IMG/VR virus record: IMGVR_UViG_3300012002_000026
Coordinates: 1-35,425 of that record
Reading direction: 5' to 3' (one strand)
Origin: a virus
Length of the DNA: 35,425 bases
Part shown: positions 1 through 7,555 of the stretch, one piece after another
Layout of the letters: each line of letters starts with the position of its first letter
How positions within the stretch are numbered: the first letter of the stretch is position 1
Made by a program: the position numbers and the translations under genes
The notes under the pieces: model-generated
Seen by the model: only the letters and a program-made list of their open reading frames with translations
The model's database searches: none
What the model was told of the DNA's origin: nothing

Positions 1-420
1 GCGGTGGCGGTTGAGCCGGCGGCTGACACGGCCAGCGAAGTGCAGCCCGAGTCAATCCACGTTTACGTCCGTCAGGTGCTCGGCTTCATCTTGGCGCTCG
101 GATACGTGCCCGCCAACGTTCGCGAGCCAATGCTGCGCAAGCTAGATGACCTCGTCACCTACACCGGCGAGCGCGGCGCGGGGCAGCCGGCGAAGCTGAA
201 GGTGGATGAAAGCGCCGCCCGGATCACCGCGTTCTACCGTGCCTACAAACACATGGCAGCGGAGGGCTTTACGGTTGATGACAATGCGCCCAAGCCCGCG
301 CGCGTCGTGATGACCGGGCCGGGCGGTAAAGGTTTTATTAACCAGTACGGCGAGGTCTGGATCAACGGGGAGAAGGTTGCCCGGTACAGCAACTCGCCGC
401 GTAAAGAGCGGCTGGCGTGA
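1..420 (+). CDS. Hypothetical protein, probably 5'-truncated by the window edge
   Basis: The frame is open from base 1; a GTG at base 4 could be a start but no ribosome site is visible, so the gene may begin outside the window. The readable part is about 138 residues. It has a helical N-terminal half rich in Ala/Val/Leu and a C-terminal part with a Gly-rich turn (TGPGGKG) followed by a short strand-rich segment (NQYGEVWINGEKVARYS). I recognise no family. It ends at TGA 418-420, just before a promoter, so it is the last gene of an upstream unit. Confidence 0.55.
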   Translation, partial: AVAVEPAADTASEVQPESIHVYVRQVLGFILALGYVPANVREPMLRKLDDLVTYTGERGAGQPAKLKVDESAARITAFYRAYKHMAAEGFTVDDNAPKPARVVMTGPGGKGFINQYGEVWINGEKVARYSNSPRKERLA

Positions 421-429
421 AAATAGGGG

Positions 430-481
430 TTTACATCTCTACCACAGCCAGGTAGGCTAAACCTACACCCCAGAAACGGAG
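430..481 (+). promoter_or_regulatory. Sigma70-like promoter P1 with conserved leader block
   Basis: TTTACA at 430-435, a 17-base spacer, and TAGGCT at 453-458. The -35 lies in GGGTTTACATCTCTA, which recurs exactly on the minus strand at 15601-15610 and upstream and in part (GGGTTTACAT) at about 8879. The leader carries AGAAACGGAG at 472-481, which supplies the Shine-Dalgarno for the gene at 489. The same block is found at 2304, 9329 and, on the minus strand, 15548-15557. Confidence 0.72.
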
Positions 482-488
482 CACCCGT

Positions 489-734
489 ATGACGCGCACA
501 CCTGACGAGCAGCACATCATCAACAACGCTACGCGCTACAGCCTGCGCCAGCATGTCGGCGTTAGCCGCGCGAGCGCGGCGGGCGATAAGTTCCGCCGCG
601 ACACGGCGACCACACTTGACGAGGCGCGCGCCAAAGCGGCGCAGTTCCCCGCCGGCAAGCCCGTCAGCATCTACGCCATCAATGACGCCGCGCCGGGCAG
701 CCTGGCAGGCGCGTTCGTGGAGAATGTAAAATGA
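489..734 (+). CDS. Small hypothetical early protein (81 aa)
   Basis: First gene behind promoter P1. ATG 489 lies 7 bases after the GGAG of the conserved leader. The product is basic and Ala/Arg-rich, with short predicted helices (residues about 5-25 and 45-60) and no membrane segment or Cys motif. It overlaps the next gene by 4 bases (ATGA), so the two are probably translationally coupled. No family is recognised; its place at the head of an early transcript fits a host-takeover or regulatory role, but that is inference only. Confidence 0.6.
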   Translation: MTRTPDEQHIINNATRYSLRQHVGVSRASAAGDKFRRDTATTLDEARAKAAQFPAGKPVSIYAINDAAPGSLAGAFVENVK

Positions 735-934
735 CGACTGAAATAGAGCAGCGCGCCCGAGAGCTTCGGGAGCAAGGCATGACTTACGCCGAGATCGGTA
801 AAATCCTCGGCGTTCTACCCGGTAAGGCGCGGACCATGTGCAACCGAGAGCGCGCCCGCCAGAACACAACTGAAAGTAACCAACGCTATCAGGCTCGCAA
901 TCGCACCCCGCTATGGCAGGAGGGCGCCCAATGA
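731..934 (+). CDS. Small HTH DNA-binding protein
   Basis: 67 residues. The N-terminal half (residues about 5-45) reads as a helix-turn-helix of the sigma-region-4/transposase type: a helix with RELREQGMTYAEIGKILG, then a turn and a second, Arg-rich helix. The C-terminal tail is polar (Asn, Gln, Arg). It probably binds DNA and could act as a small transcription regulator or packaging/replication accessory. Starts at ATG 731 inside the stop of the preceding gene and ends inside the start of the next one. Confidence 0.6.
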   Translation: MTTEIEQRARELREQGMTYAEIGKILGVLPGKARTMCNRERARQNTTESNQRYQARNRTPLWQEGAQ

Positions 935-1071
935 TGCCAGCACTCGGCACCATTTTCGGCTTCATAGCCACCCTGTCCGCTGTGTTCACTTACGGCGACC
1001 CACTAGCAGCGGCGTTGTTCGCCGCGATGACCGGCATCTGCGGATACTACGCGCTCAAGGAGCCTGAGTGA
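931..1071 (+). CDS. Tiny membrane protein (46 aa, two hydrophobic segments)
   Basis: ATG 931 (or ATG 934) to TGA 1069-1071. The product begins MMPALGTIFGFIATLSAV and has two hydrophobic stretches, residues about 4-19 and 24-40, separated by a short YGD turn, with a charged KEPE tail. It fits a two-span inner-membrane peptide. Gly-Gly-Arg-rich sequence with AGGAGGG at about 918-925 serves as ribosome site. Stop-start overlaps on both sides (ATGATG at 931; TGATG at 1069) support it as a real gene. Function unknown; superinfection exclusion or membrane targeting are possible. Confidence 0.6.
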   Translation: MMPALGTIFGFIATLSAVFTYGDPLAAALFAAMTGICGYYALKEPE

Positions 1072-1442
1072 TGCGTATGTGGATGGTCCCGCCCGCGCTG
1101 CTGTGTCAGCAACATCTGCTCGGCGAGCATGTGGAGACACACATGTTCCTTGGTGCGGTGCGCAAGGGTAAAAACCTCGGCGGCTACATGCGCCGCAACC
1201 AGTTCTTCCCCGAAGAGCTCAAGCCGCGCCACGACGCTCTGGCAGCCGAAATGCTGCGGCGCGGGCTGAAGCACAACTCGCCGCTAATGACGCAAGCCGG
1301 TGACGTGGAGCAACTCCTACCGTACACCTACGACCCCGAAAACCCCGGTCAGCCCGACACCGCACACGTTGACGAGGCCCTGCGCGACCTGCGCACGCGC
1401 TGCCTCAAGTGCGCCGCCCGACAGCAAGGAGTCAAGGCATGA
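1071..1442 (+). CDS. Pyrimidine-dimer DNA glycosylase, T4 endonuclease V (DenV)-like
   Basis: 123 residues starting at ATG 1071, which shares its A with the TGA of the previous gene; a GTG at 1068 is an alternative. The N-terminal stretch PPALLCQQHLLGEHVETHMF followed by GAVRKGKN matches the pattern of T4 endonuclease V (DQHL, an acidic residue in the next helix, then FGAVRK), and RHDALAAEMLRRGLKHNSPL matches the family's second conserved block. Enzymes of this family cut the N-glycosidic bond at cyclobutane pyrimidine dimers and nick the strand. The extra C-terminal part has a CLKCAAR tail. Suggests exposure to sunlight. Thr2 of T4 EndoV is not conserved at the predicted N-terminus, so the nucleophile is unclear. 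Confidence 0.72.
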   Translation: MRMWMVPPALLCQQHLLGEHVETHMFLGAVRKGKNLGGYMRRNQFFPEELKPRHDALAAEMLRRGLKHNSPLMTQAGDVEQLLPYTYDPENPGQPDTAHVDEALRDLRTRCLKCAARQQGVKA

Positions 1443-2296
1443 AAGACGCCTTCTACGCTTACATGCACGAGCGGTATCGCATCTTCCTGCGCAAGGAAGC
1501 CGGCGAGCCGCCGCCCTGGACTGACGACTGGATCTTGCGCAAGTACAAGTTCACAAATGTCAAGCGCGCGCATGACCGCACCACGCGGCACTTCAGGGCA
1601 ATCTACGACCAGCACCGCGACGCGCCTTATGAAGACATCGTGCTGAACTGCGCGGTGTACCGCTATTTCGGCACCGCTGAGATGGCGGACGCGCTGGGTT
1701 GGCTCACCGTTGACTCCTGGGACGCGGACGCTGTGGAACAAGTGGCGCGGGAGCGCGCGGCTGATGGGTTGCGGGTGTTCACCGGAGCGTACATGGTAAC
1801 AAACGCGCAGATCAAGGCACCAAAGGTCCACGTTGTGCCGCACTACTTTCTTGATCCGATTGGCCGGATCGGCGCTTCTAACGTCGCGGACACAGCAAGA
1901 GAAACACGCTCGTGGCAGTCAGCTTTCAATACGCTCGTTGGGCACAAGGGTTTCGGCGGCACCGGCTTTATCACCAAGGAGGTGCTTCAAGACGCTATCC
2001 TAACGCCAGTCCTAGAAGATGCCACCGACATTGACACTTGGACCCCGTTCGGGCCGGGTGCGCGGCGCGGCCTGGAGCGGATTTACGGGAAGTTGCGCAC
2101 TGACGAGCGGTTGCCCGCAACGCAAGACCTGCATGGTCTTCAGTATGACCCCGATATGTGGCCCGCTGGCTTCCCGCACCTAAACCTACACGACATTCAG
2201 TTCAGTCTCTGCGAGTTTGACAAACACCAGCGCGTACTGAATGGTGAAGGTGTCCCGAAAACCCTTTACAAATCGCGCGTACCCGCGTACACGTAA
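1439..2296 (+). CDS. aGPT-Pplase / HMUDK-helical family protein (thymine hypermodification)
   Basis: 285 residues from ATG 1439, with AAGGAG about 8 bases upstream and an ATGA overlap with the DenV-like gene. Three blocks are characteristic of the family predicted to act in alpha-glutamyl- and alpha-putrescinyl-thymine synthesis in phages: RKEAGEPPPWTDDWIL (residues 19-33), FTNVKRAHDRTTRHF (38-52) and a C-terminal DIQFSLCEFDKHQRV (252-266). Known members work on 5-hydroxymethyl-dU in phage DNA, transferring amino compounds to an activated base. No separate P-loop 5-hmdU kinase is seen in the window. Neighbours (glycosyltransferase, ThyA homologue, HD nucleotidase, polymerase, dCTP deaminase) fit a base-modification pathway. 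Family assignment is from memory of motifs; the exact reaction is not known. Confidence 0.72.
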   Translation: MKDAFYAYMHERYRIFLRKEAGEPPPWTDDWILRKYKFTNVKRAHDRTTRHFRAIYDQHRDAPYEDIVLNCAVYRYFGTAEMADALGWLTVDSWDADAVEQVARERAADGLRVFTGAYMVTNAQIKAPKVHVVPHYFLDPIGRIGASNVADTARETRSWQSAFNTLVGHKGFGGTGFITKEVLQDAILTPVLEDATDIDTWTPFGPGARRGLERIYGKLRTDERLPATQDLHGLQYDPDMWPAGFPHLNLHDIQFSLCEFDKHQRVLNGEGVPKTLYKSRVPAYT

Positions 2297-2313
2297 ACCA
2301 CACAGAAACGGAG
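2265..2313 (+). promoter_or_regulatory. Possible promoter P2 with conserved leader block
   Basis: TTTACA at 2265-2270, a 17-base spacer, then TACACG at 2288-2293, a weak -10. The sequence after it (TAAACC, ACACAGAAACGGAG) lines up with the leader of P1 (TAAACCTACACCCCAGAAACGGAG). AGAAACGGAG lies at 2304-2313 and supplies the ribosome site for the gene at 2320. It overlaps the end of the upstream coding region. The -10 is poor, so it may be a decayed or weaker copy. Confidence 0.45.
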
Positions 2314-2319
2314 GATCAG

Positions 2320-3096
2320 ATGACACTCCCAGTCTACATCCCCTCGCTCGGTCGGTACGGCTCGTTCAATAATCGAACACTGGCCTGGATGCCCCTAGAA
2401 CACCCAGTACGTTTTGTTGTCCCTCCGGAAGAGCACACAAACTATGCTCGGAAGACCGAAGCGCCTGTCCTCGCCTGCCCCGAAAAAGGCATCGCTGCCG
2501 TGCGGCGCTGGATCGGAGAACACGCAGCTCGGCAGGGTGAACCATACTTCCTGATGCTGGACGACGATGTTCAGTTCTACCGGCGGCGAGAGAACAGCGT
2601 CTATTTGCGCAACGCCGATCAACCCGGTGACATGGAAGAATGTCTAGCGCGGGTTGAAGAGTTTCTCAAGGCAGGGTACGCTGCGGTCGGAATCAGCCCG
2701 CGTGAAGGGAACAACAGGATTGAAGCACCCTACGCCGAGAACACGCGGCTCATTCGCGCGCTAGCGTTCCACACTGAACCGTTCCTCGCTTGCGAGCATC
2801 AGCGGGTGCAGGTGATGGAGGACTTCGACATCCTGCTCCAGTTACTGCGCTCGGGGCGACCTAACGCCAACATCTACGAGTTCGCTCAGGGGCAGAAGAG
2901 CACCAACGCACCCGGCGGGTGCAGCACGTACCGCACGCACCAGCTTCACGAGAAGAGCGCGCATCGGCTGGCAGAGTTGCATCCGAGTTTTGTCAAGCTG
3001 CGGGAGAAGCGCAACAAGACGGGTGGCGACTTCGGTACGCGCACCGAGGTGACGATCCAGTGGAAGAAAGCCTACGCAGAAGGAGTGAAGGGATGA
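2320..3096 (+). CDS. GT-A glycosyltransferase, TET-associated-glycosyltransferase-like
   Basis: 258 residues; ATG 2320 follows GGAGG. It opens with the strand VYIPSLGRYG (5-14), has a second strand RFVVPPEE (31-38), and a DDD metal site in YFLMLDDDVQFY (76-87), as expected for a nucleotide-sugar-dependent GT-A fold. Further on, VMEDFDILLQLLRSG and a GGCSTYR segment match the acidic and Gly-Gly-Cys blocks I associate with phage TET-associated glycosyltransferases, which put sugars on hydroxymethylated bases in phage DNA. No TET/JBP dioxygenase is visible here, so the hydroxymethyl group would come from the ThyA-like enzyme next door or from a gene outside the window. Ends in an ATGA overlap with that gene. 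Confidence 0.68.
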   Translation: MTLPVYIPSLGRYGSFNNRTLAWMPLEHPVRFVVPPEEHTNYARKTEAPVLACPEKGIAAVRRWIGEHAARQGEPYFLMLDDDVQFYRRRENSVYLRNADQPGDMEECLARVEEFLKAGYAAVGISPREGNNRIEAPYAENTRLIRALAFHTEPFLACEHQRVQVMEDFDILLQLLRSGRPNANIYEFAQGQKSTNAPGGCSTYRTHQLHEKSAHRLAELHPSFVKLREKRNKTGGDFGTRTEVTIQWKKAYAEGVKG

Positions 3097-4175
3097 AGAT
3101 TATCGACGCGCGGAACGTCAACGCAGCGCTGCCCGAAGGTATCCGCCAGCTAGAAACCTGCGGGATCCCGGAGCGGTCGCGCGCGGGTGAAGTCAAAGTG
3201 GTGCCCGGTCCCGTGACCACGGTGTACCGTGCCCCCGAGGAGCGCGTGCTGTTCAACGCGGCGCGGGACGCCAACCCGTTCTTCCACCTGTTTGAGTCTC
3301 TGTGGATGCTCGCTGGGCGGAACGATGTGGACTTCATCGCTGACCTGAACAAGAACATGAAGAACTTCAGCGATGACGATGTGACATTCCATGGTGCCTA
3401 CGGACATCGTTGGCGCTATCACTTCCAGATGGACCAGCTAGAGATGATCCACGAGTTGCTCAAGAACGCACCGTGGACCCGCCGCGCGGTCTTGACGATC
3501 TGGGATCCCAAAACTGACTTGTACCCGGAGGAGTGCGGCGCAGACCTGCCGTGCAACGATGTCGTTTTCTTCTGGCGGTCGCGCGGCGTACAAGATGAGC
3601 CAGACAAGCTGAACATGACGGTTAGCTGCCGGTCTAACGACATCATCTGGGGCGCTTACGGGGCCAACGCGGTCCACTTCAGTATCCTCCAAGAATACAT
3701 GGCGCGCGGGCTCGGCCTCCAGACCGGCACGTACTGGCAGGTGTCCAACAACTTCCATGCCTACCGTGACACGCTGGCGCCACTGCGCCATCTCTGGAGG
3801 GACGCGGCGGATGGCTATCGTAAGGCGGCGCGGGAGCCGTACAGCGCGGGCGAGGTAAAGCCCTACCCGCTGATGCAGGTGGACCGTGAGGATTGGGACC
3901 GCGACCTGGCGCTGTTCTTTGAGAACCCGATGGCCGTGGGGTTTGAAGACCCGTTCTTCCATCACGTTGCCAAGCCGCTCTGGGCGACGTTCCGCTCGTG
4001 GAAGAAGCACGCGGACCCGAACAGGTTTGAGAAGGCCGCGCGCTGCCTCTCGCGGTGTCGGGCGGAAGACTGGCGTCTTGCAGTCGGGCAGTGGCTGACG
4101 CGGCGCCACGCCGAGGCCAGCGCCAAGGGCAAGCCTCTACAGACGACACAGGGCGAGCTGGAGGATCTGCTATGA
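3093..4175 (+). CDS. Thymidylate synthase-family enzyme (dTMP synthase or dUMP hydroxymethylase)
   Basis: 360 residues from ATG 3093 (AGGAGTGAAGGG upstream). Clear ThyA fold: AYGHRWR (102-108), TRRAVLTIWDP (129-139), catalytic Cys154 in DLPCN, RSND (180-183), GAYGAN (187-192), and SNNFHAY (218-224) carrying the His/Tyr that bind the nucleotide. The His after the catalytic Cys in ordinary ThyA is Asn155 here. Asn192 aligns, with one inserted residue, to the Asn that reads uracil in ThyA; in dCMP hydroxymethylase that position is Asp. So dUMP is the likelier substrate. In phages with modified pyrimidines this family makes 5-hydroxymethyl-dUMP. Flanking genes favour that, but ordinary dTMP synthesis is not excluded. 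Confidence 0.85.
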   Translation: MKIIDARNVNAALPEGIRQLETCGIPERSRAGEVKVVPGPVTTVYRAPEERVLFNAARDANPFFHLFESLWMLAGRNDVDFIADLNKNMKNFSDDDVTFHGAYGHRWRYHFQMDQLEMIHELLKNAPWTRRAVLTIWDPKTDLYPEECGADLPCNDVVFFWRSRGVQDEPDKLNMTVSCRSNDIIWGAYGANAVHFSILQEYMARGLGLQTGTYWQVSNNFHAYRDTLAPLRHLWRDAADGYRKAAREPYSAGEVKPYPLMQVDREDWDRDLALFFENPMAVGFEDPFFHHVAKPLWATFRSWKKHADPNRFEKAARCLSRCRAEDWRLAVGQWLTRRHAEASAKGKPLQTTQGELEDLL

Positions 4176-4765
4176 ACACCGTGATGTACCTGTATGAATC
4201 AGGCGCGGTCAGCCGTTACCACACGGAACCGTTTCCGTCGCAATCAGTCGGGCAGCACACCTGGGGAGCGATGATGCTGGCCGATCAGTTGTTCCGCCCG
4301 CATCTACCGCGTGAGGTGTCCGATGAACTTCTCCGCGCGCTGCTTTACCATGACACGGCAGAGCGCTTGACTGGCGACACGCCCGCGCCGGCCAAGTGGG
4401 TTAACCCAAACCTGAACGAAGAACTAGACAGGGCAGAAACGGAGGTGTTCAACCAGAAACAAATTCCAAGGTTTCGCGACGATGACATGTTCAAACTGCT
4501 GATGAAGGCGGCAGACTACGGCGAGGCGCTGCTGTATTGCGCCAGCCAGCTCCACGCGGGCAATCGCTACGCAGAGAAGCCATTTCAGCGGCTACGCAAG
4601 ACGCTGCGAGACATGGCGTGTCGGCTTCCTGACTTTGCTTACGATGATGAGACGGAGTGGCGAGGCGCGCTCAACGGCTGCGGAAACGCTATCCGCGAAC
4701 TCGTGAATGAATCCATGCGGCTAGCGTACAAGCCGGTCAACTACTGCTGGGAGGATGAGAGATGA
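4172..4765 (+). CDS. YfbR-like HD-domain 5'-deoxynucleotidase / dNTP hydrolase
   Basis: 197 residues from ATG 4172, with GGAGG 7 bases upstream and overlapping the TS stop. The metal-binding set of an HD phosphohydrolase is complete: His29, His60-Asp61, Glu64 and Asp115. The block YHDTAERLTGDTPAPAKW (59-76) matches the YfbR signature, including the GD and the Pro-x-Pro-x-Lys. Arg15 corresponds to the substrate-contacting Arg of YfbR. The family dephosphorylates deoxynucleoside monophosphates; some phage relatives hydrolyse dNTPs to exclude a canonical base. Between a ThyA homologue and a polymerase it may remove dTMP/dTTP or dCMP/dCTP. The substrate cannot be read from sequence. Confidence 0.8.
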   Translation: MNTVMYLYESGAVSRYHTEPFPSQSVGQHTWGAMMLADQLFRPHLPREVSDELLRALLYHDTAERLTGDTPAPAKWVNPNLNEELDRAETEVFNQKQIPRFRDDDMFKLLMKAADYGEALLYCASQLHAGNRYAEKPFQRLRKTLRDMACRLPDFAYDDETEWRGALNGCGNAIRELVNESMRLAYKPVNYCWEDER

Positions 4766-5100
4766 GTGATATCATCAGTGATAGAAAGCACACAGCCCGA
4801 AAACGTCACACCTGTAATAGCTGTATGGGGTCAATTGAACCGGGAAAAACGTATTGGCGAACGCTTGTCAAAGATGGACCACGCGCCGTCTCATTCTGTG
4901 AGCATCTTGCCTGCCGTCGAGCAAGCGAGATTGTGGCTGCTCACCTACCTTTCGATGTTATCGCGGACGGGATGCCGCGCGTTTGCGAAATGGAGCCTGA
5001 AGAAATTGAGACGGTCGTGGCAGAGGATGGCGAAACAGCGCTCGCCGTGTGGCCAGGCCGTGCATACGGCTACCTTTCTGAAAAGGAGGACAACCAATGA
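4762..5100 (+). CDS. Small putative zinc-binding protein
   Basis: 112 residues; ATG 4762 overlaps the preceding stop. The N-terminal half has a Cys18-x2-Cys21 knuckle (HTCNSCMG) and a second set, Cys46-x-His48-x2-Cys51, with the spacing of a treble-clef or zinc-ribbon fold. In between is a small beta unit (GKTYWRTLV). The C-terminal half is acidic and probably partly disordered. Similar small phage proteins are found scattered without known function. Position within the nucleotide-metabolism run suggests an accessory role. Confidence 0.6.
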   Translation: MSDIISDRKHTARKRHTCNSCMGSIEPGKTYWRTLVKDGPRAVSFCEHLACRRASEIVAAHLPFDVIADGMPRVCEMEPEEIETVVAEDGETALAVWPGRAYGYLSEKEDNQ

Positions 5101-5588
5101 CCAACGACCAACACATCGTCTACATCAACTATGTTGCTAACGAGGACGCCGAAGGGCTCGTGGAAGCAGAGAAGAGCTACGCGGGCAGCTGGAAGAAGCG
5201 CGGCGGCGTTGGCGCGTTTATGATGTTGGCGCGCAAATGGGATAGGCTCGACGCGCGAGCTGAGAAGCACGGCTGGGACATCTTTGACGCGATCGCGCAA
5301 GACGAGCGGGCCGAAGGCGTGATTGATGACATCCGTGATCTGCGCCGTTACCTGATGCTGGTGGAAGCGGAGATGATAGCGCGCGGCGCGGTCGGCGCAC
5401 AAACGCCGCACCGGGATAACGCGGAGAAGACGCTGCCGCCAGCATCCCGCACCCCACCGTTACTGCCGCGTGAGTGCACGGCGAAGGAGTATGAAGACCT
5501 AGCACCGGTTGACCAAAAGAAGTACGAGTTCAAGAACGGACGCTACTGGCTGGCGCAGGTTCACTACGGGGATCGGGCGTCGCGATGA
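5097..5588 (+). CDS. Putative MazG/Nmad-like all-alpha protein
   Basis: 163 residues from ATG 5097 (AAAGGAGGACAACC upstream). Residues about 25-95 form a conserved-looking helical block: YAGSWKKRGGVGAFMMLARK, then WDRL, WDIFDAI and an acidic IDDIRDLRRYLMLVEAE. This pattern resembles phage proteins annotated as MazG-like pyrophosphohydrolases or the nucleotide-modification-associated domain 1 (DUF1599); these all-alpha folds bind nucleotides through acidic helices. The C-terminal third is Pro-rich with a short YEFKNGRYWL strand. If it is an NTP pyrophosphatase it could turn dUTP into dUMP for the ThyA-like enzyme. Family assignment is tentative. Confidence 0.45.
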   Translation: MTNDQHIVYINYVANEDAEGLVEAEKSYAGSWKKRGGVGAFMMLARKWDRLDARAEKHGWDIFDAIAQDERAEGVIDDIRDLRRYLMLVEAEMIARGAVGAQTPHRDNAEKTLPPASRTPPLLPRECTAKEYEDLAPVDQKKYEFKNGRYWLAQVHYGDRASR

Positions 5589-7555
5589 TGCAAGGTGATC
5601 TGTTCCCGCCGGAAAGCGACTGGAAACCGCCAGCCGAGTTACCGGGGTTTAGCGGCGCACGGCGTATCGGCCTGGACGTGGAAACCAAAGATCCGCAACT
5701 GCGCGACCTTGGACCGGGCAGTATGCGCGAAGGCTCACACATCGTCGGGGTCAGCCTGCACGTGCCGGGGTGGGGCAGCGCGTACTACCCCGTCCGGCAC
5801 GAGGCACCGGGGGCGAAGGTGTCCAACCTTTTTCCCCGGCAGATCTTCGGCTGGCTCGCGGAGGAGTTCGGTAAGTTTACCGGGGAGATAGTTGGCGCCA
5901 ACTTGCAATACGACATCGACTTTTTAATGTCGGAAGGTATCGACTTCACGCCCGACACACAATTTCTTGACGTGCAGGTGGCCGAGCCGCTGCTGGACGA
6001 GTACCGGTTCACCTACCGCCTAGAGGTTCTCGGACAGGAGTACGTTGGCGCGGGCAAGGATGAAGAGCTACTGAAGCAAGCCGCCAATGTGCTGGGCATC
6101 CCTCAGAAGGACATCAAGTCCAATCTCTGGCGCATGCCGCCCGAGTACGTCGGCCCCTACGCCGAGGAAGACGCCGCGCTGCCGCTGAAGATTATGGAGC
6201 TCCAAATCTTAGATTTGGAGAAACAGGGTTTAATGGAGGTGTTCCGGTGCGAGAGCGACCTCATCCCCGAGCTGGTGCGCATGCGTCGGCGCGGTGTCCG
6301 CATTGACGTGGAGAAAGCAGAGCAGGTCGGCGCACACGTGCGCGGGCTACGGGACAACTGGAAAGCGGAGATTAAGCGCCTTAGCGGCAAGCACCTGGAC
6401 CTGTGGGCAGCGGAAAGCCTTGGCCCTGCCCTAGAAGAGCGAGGGTTCCAGTTGCCGCGGACTGGCAAAACCGGGCAGTACAGCATCAAGAAAGACTGGC
6501 TGGAAGCCCATACCGACGCGGACGAGCTGGTGAAAGCGATCCAAAACGCGCGCCGATATGACAAGGTAGACAACACCTTCATCCAGGGGCACGTGCTCGG
6601 GCACCAGGTCAACGGGCGTATTCACTGTACGTTCAACCAGCTGCGCAGTGACGACAGCGGGACGATCAGCGGGAGATTCAGTTCGACGCAGCCGAACCTC
6701 CAGCAAATTTCCGCCCGCGACGAAGAACTAGCACCCATGATCCGGGGCTTGTTCCTGCCCGAGGAAGGCGAGGTCTGGGAGGCACTGGACTGGTCGCAGA
6801 TTGAGTTCAGGTTCCTGGTTCACTTTGCCGCTCAGATTGCTCGCTCGCACCAGTTCACCGGCCCGGCGGTACGCTCGGCTCTGGCCGCGCGGGAGCGGTA
6901 TGCGAGCGACCCGGACGCCGACTTCCACAAGATGTGCGCGGAGTTCGGCGGGATGGACCCGGAAGACAAGTTCGTCCGTAAGCGCGTGAAGAACGTCAAC
7001 TTTGGTAAGGTTTACGGGGCGGGGGCGCCCAAGATCGCCCTGACAATGGGCGTCAGCGAAAACGAAGCCCGTGACTTCATCCAGACGTACGAACGTGAGT
7101 TACCATTCGTCCCGGAGACCTATCAGGTCGCGCAAGACCGGGCGCGGCGGCGCGGCTTTATCCGCACCACGTTGGGGCGGAAAGCGCGCTTCCCATTCTG
7201 GGAGCCCAAGCGCGGCGAAGGCACCCCGCAGCTGTGGGAGAAAGCCGTGGAGACCTACGGTGAGCGCGGCGTGCGGCGGGCATACGTTTACCGTGCGCTG
7301 AACCGGCTGCTACAGGGCAGCGCGGCAGACCTGATGAAAGAAGCTATGCGCCAGTATGCGCGCTCCGACGCCTACAAGGTGCTCGGTCCCGCGCTGCTGA
7401 CCGTGCATGACGAACTGGCGCTTTCTCGGCCAGCAACCAAAGAAGGCGAGGAAGCGATCCAGGAAGTGCAGCGCATCATGAACACGTGCCTTAACCTGGA
7501 GGTGCCTATCGCCTCCGACCGTGAGTCTGGACCTAACTGGGGAGAAGTGAAATGA
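5585..7555 (+). CDS. polA-like: Family A DNA polymerase with 3'-5' exonuclease
   Basis: 656 residues; ATG 5585 overlaps the previous stop. An N-terminal DnaQ-like proofreading domain is intact: Asp31/Glu33 (GLDVETK), Asn106/Asp110 (GANLQYD) and Tyr192/Asp196 (YAEED). There is no 5'-3' exonuclease domain. The polymerase part has SGRFSSTQPNLQQI, motif A DWSQIEFR (402-409), the O-helix with Arg465, Lys469 and Phe473 followed by NFGKVYG, and motif C VHDEL (His608, Asp609, Glu610). Phe473 at the position of E. coli Phe762 predicts discrimination against dideoxynucleotides. This is the phage replicative polymerase. No helicase, primase or SSB is in the window. Its position between nucleotide-pool enzymes suggests it may have to accept a modified dNTP. 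Confidence 0.95.
   Translation: MMQGDLFPPESDWKPPAELPGFSGARRIGLDVETKDPQLRDLGPGSMREGSHIVGVSLHVPGWGSAYYPVRHEAPGAKVSNLFPRQIFGWLAEEFGKFTGEIVGANLQYDIDFLMSEGIDFTPDTQFLDVQVAEPLLDEYRFTYRLEVLGQEYVGAGKDEELLKQAANVLGIPQKDIKSNLWRMPPEYVGPYAEEDAALPLKIMELQILDLEKQGLMEVFRCESDLIPELVRMRRRGVRIDVEKAEQVGAHVRGLRDNWKAEIKRLSGKHLDLWAAESLGPALEERGFQLPRTGKTGQYSIKKDWLEAHTDADELVKAIQNARRYDKVDNTFIQGHVLGHQVNGRIHCTFNQLRSDDSGTISGRFSSTQPNLQQISARDEELAPMIRGLFLPEEGEVWEALDWSQIEFRFLVHFAAQIARSHQFTGPAVRSALAARERYASDPDADFHKMCAEFGGMDPEDKFVRKRVKNVNFGKVYGAGAPKIALTMGVSENEARDFIQTYERELPFVPETYQVAQDRARRRGFIRTTLGRKARFPFWEPKRGEGTPQLWEKAVETYGERGVRRAYVYRALNRLLQGSAADLMKEAMRQYARSDAYKVLGPALLTVHDELALSRPATKEGEEAIQEVQRIMNTCLNLEVPIASDRESGPNWGEVK

Noticed and set aside
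243-989. A 248-codon minus-strand frame across three small genes and promoter P1
   Set aside because: Composition is antisense-like and it lacks a start signal; the plus-strand genes have ribosome sites and coupled stops.
4435-4444. A further AGAAACGGAG inside the HD nucleotidase gene
   Set aside because: It is in the middle of coding sequence (codons for RAETEVF) with no start codon or promoter nearby; coincidental.
4172-7555. HD nucleotidase + MazG-like + PolA as the Z-genome (2-aminoadenine) set DatZ/MazZ/DpoZ
   Set aside because: No PurZ (succino-aminodeoxyadenylate synthetase) is in the window, and the ThyA homologue, dCTP deaminase and aGPT family member point to pyrimidines instead. 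It cannot be excluded without the rest of the genome.
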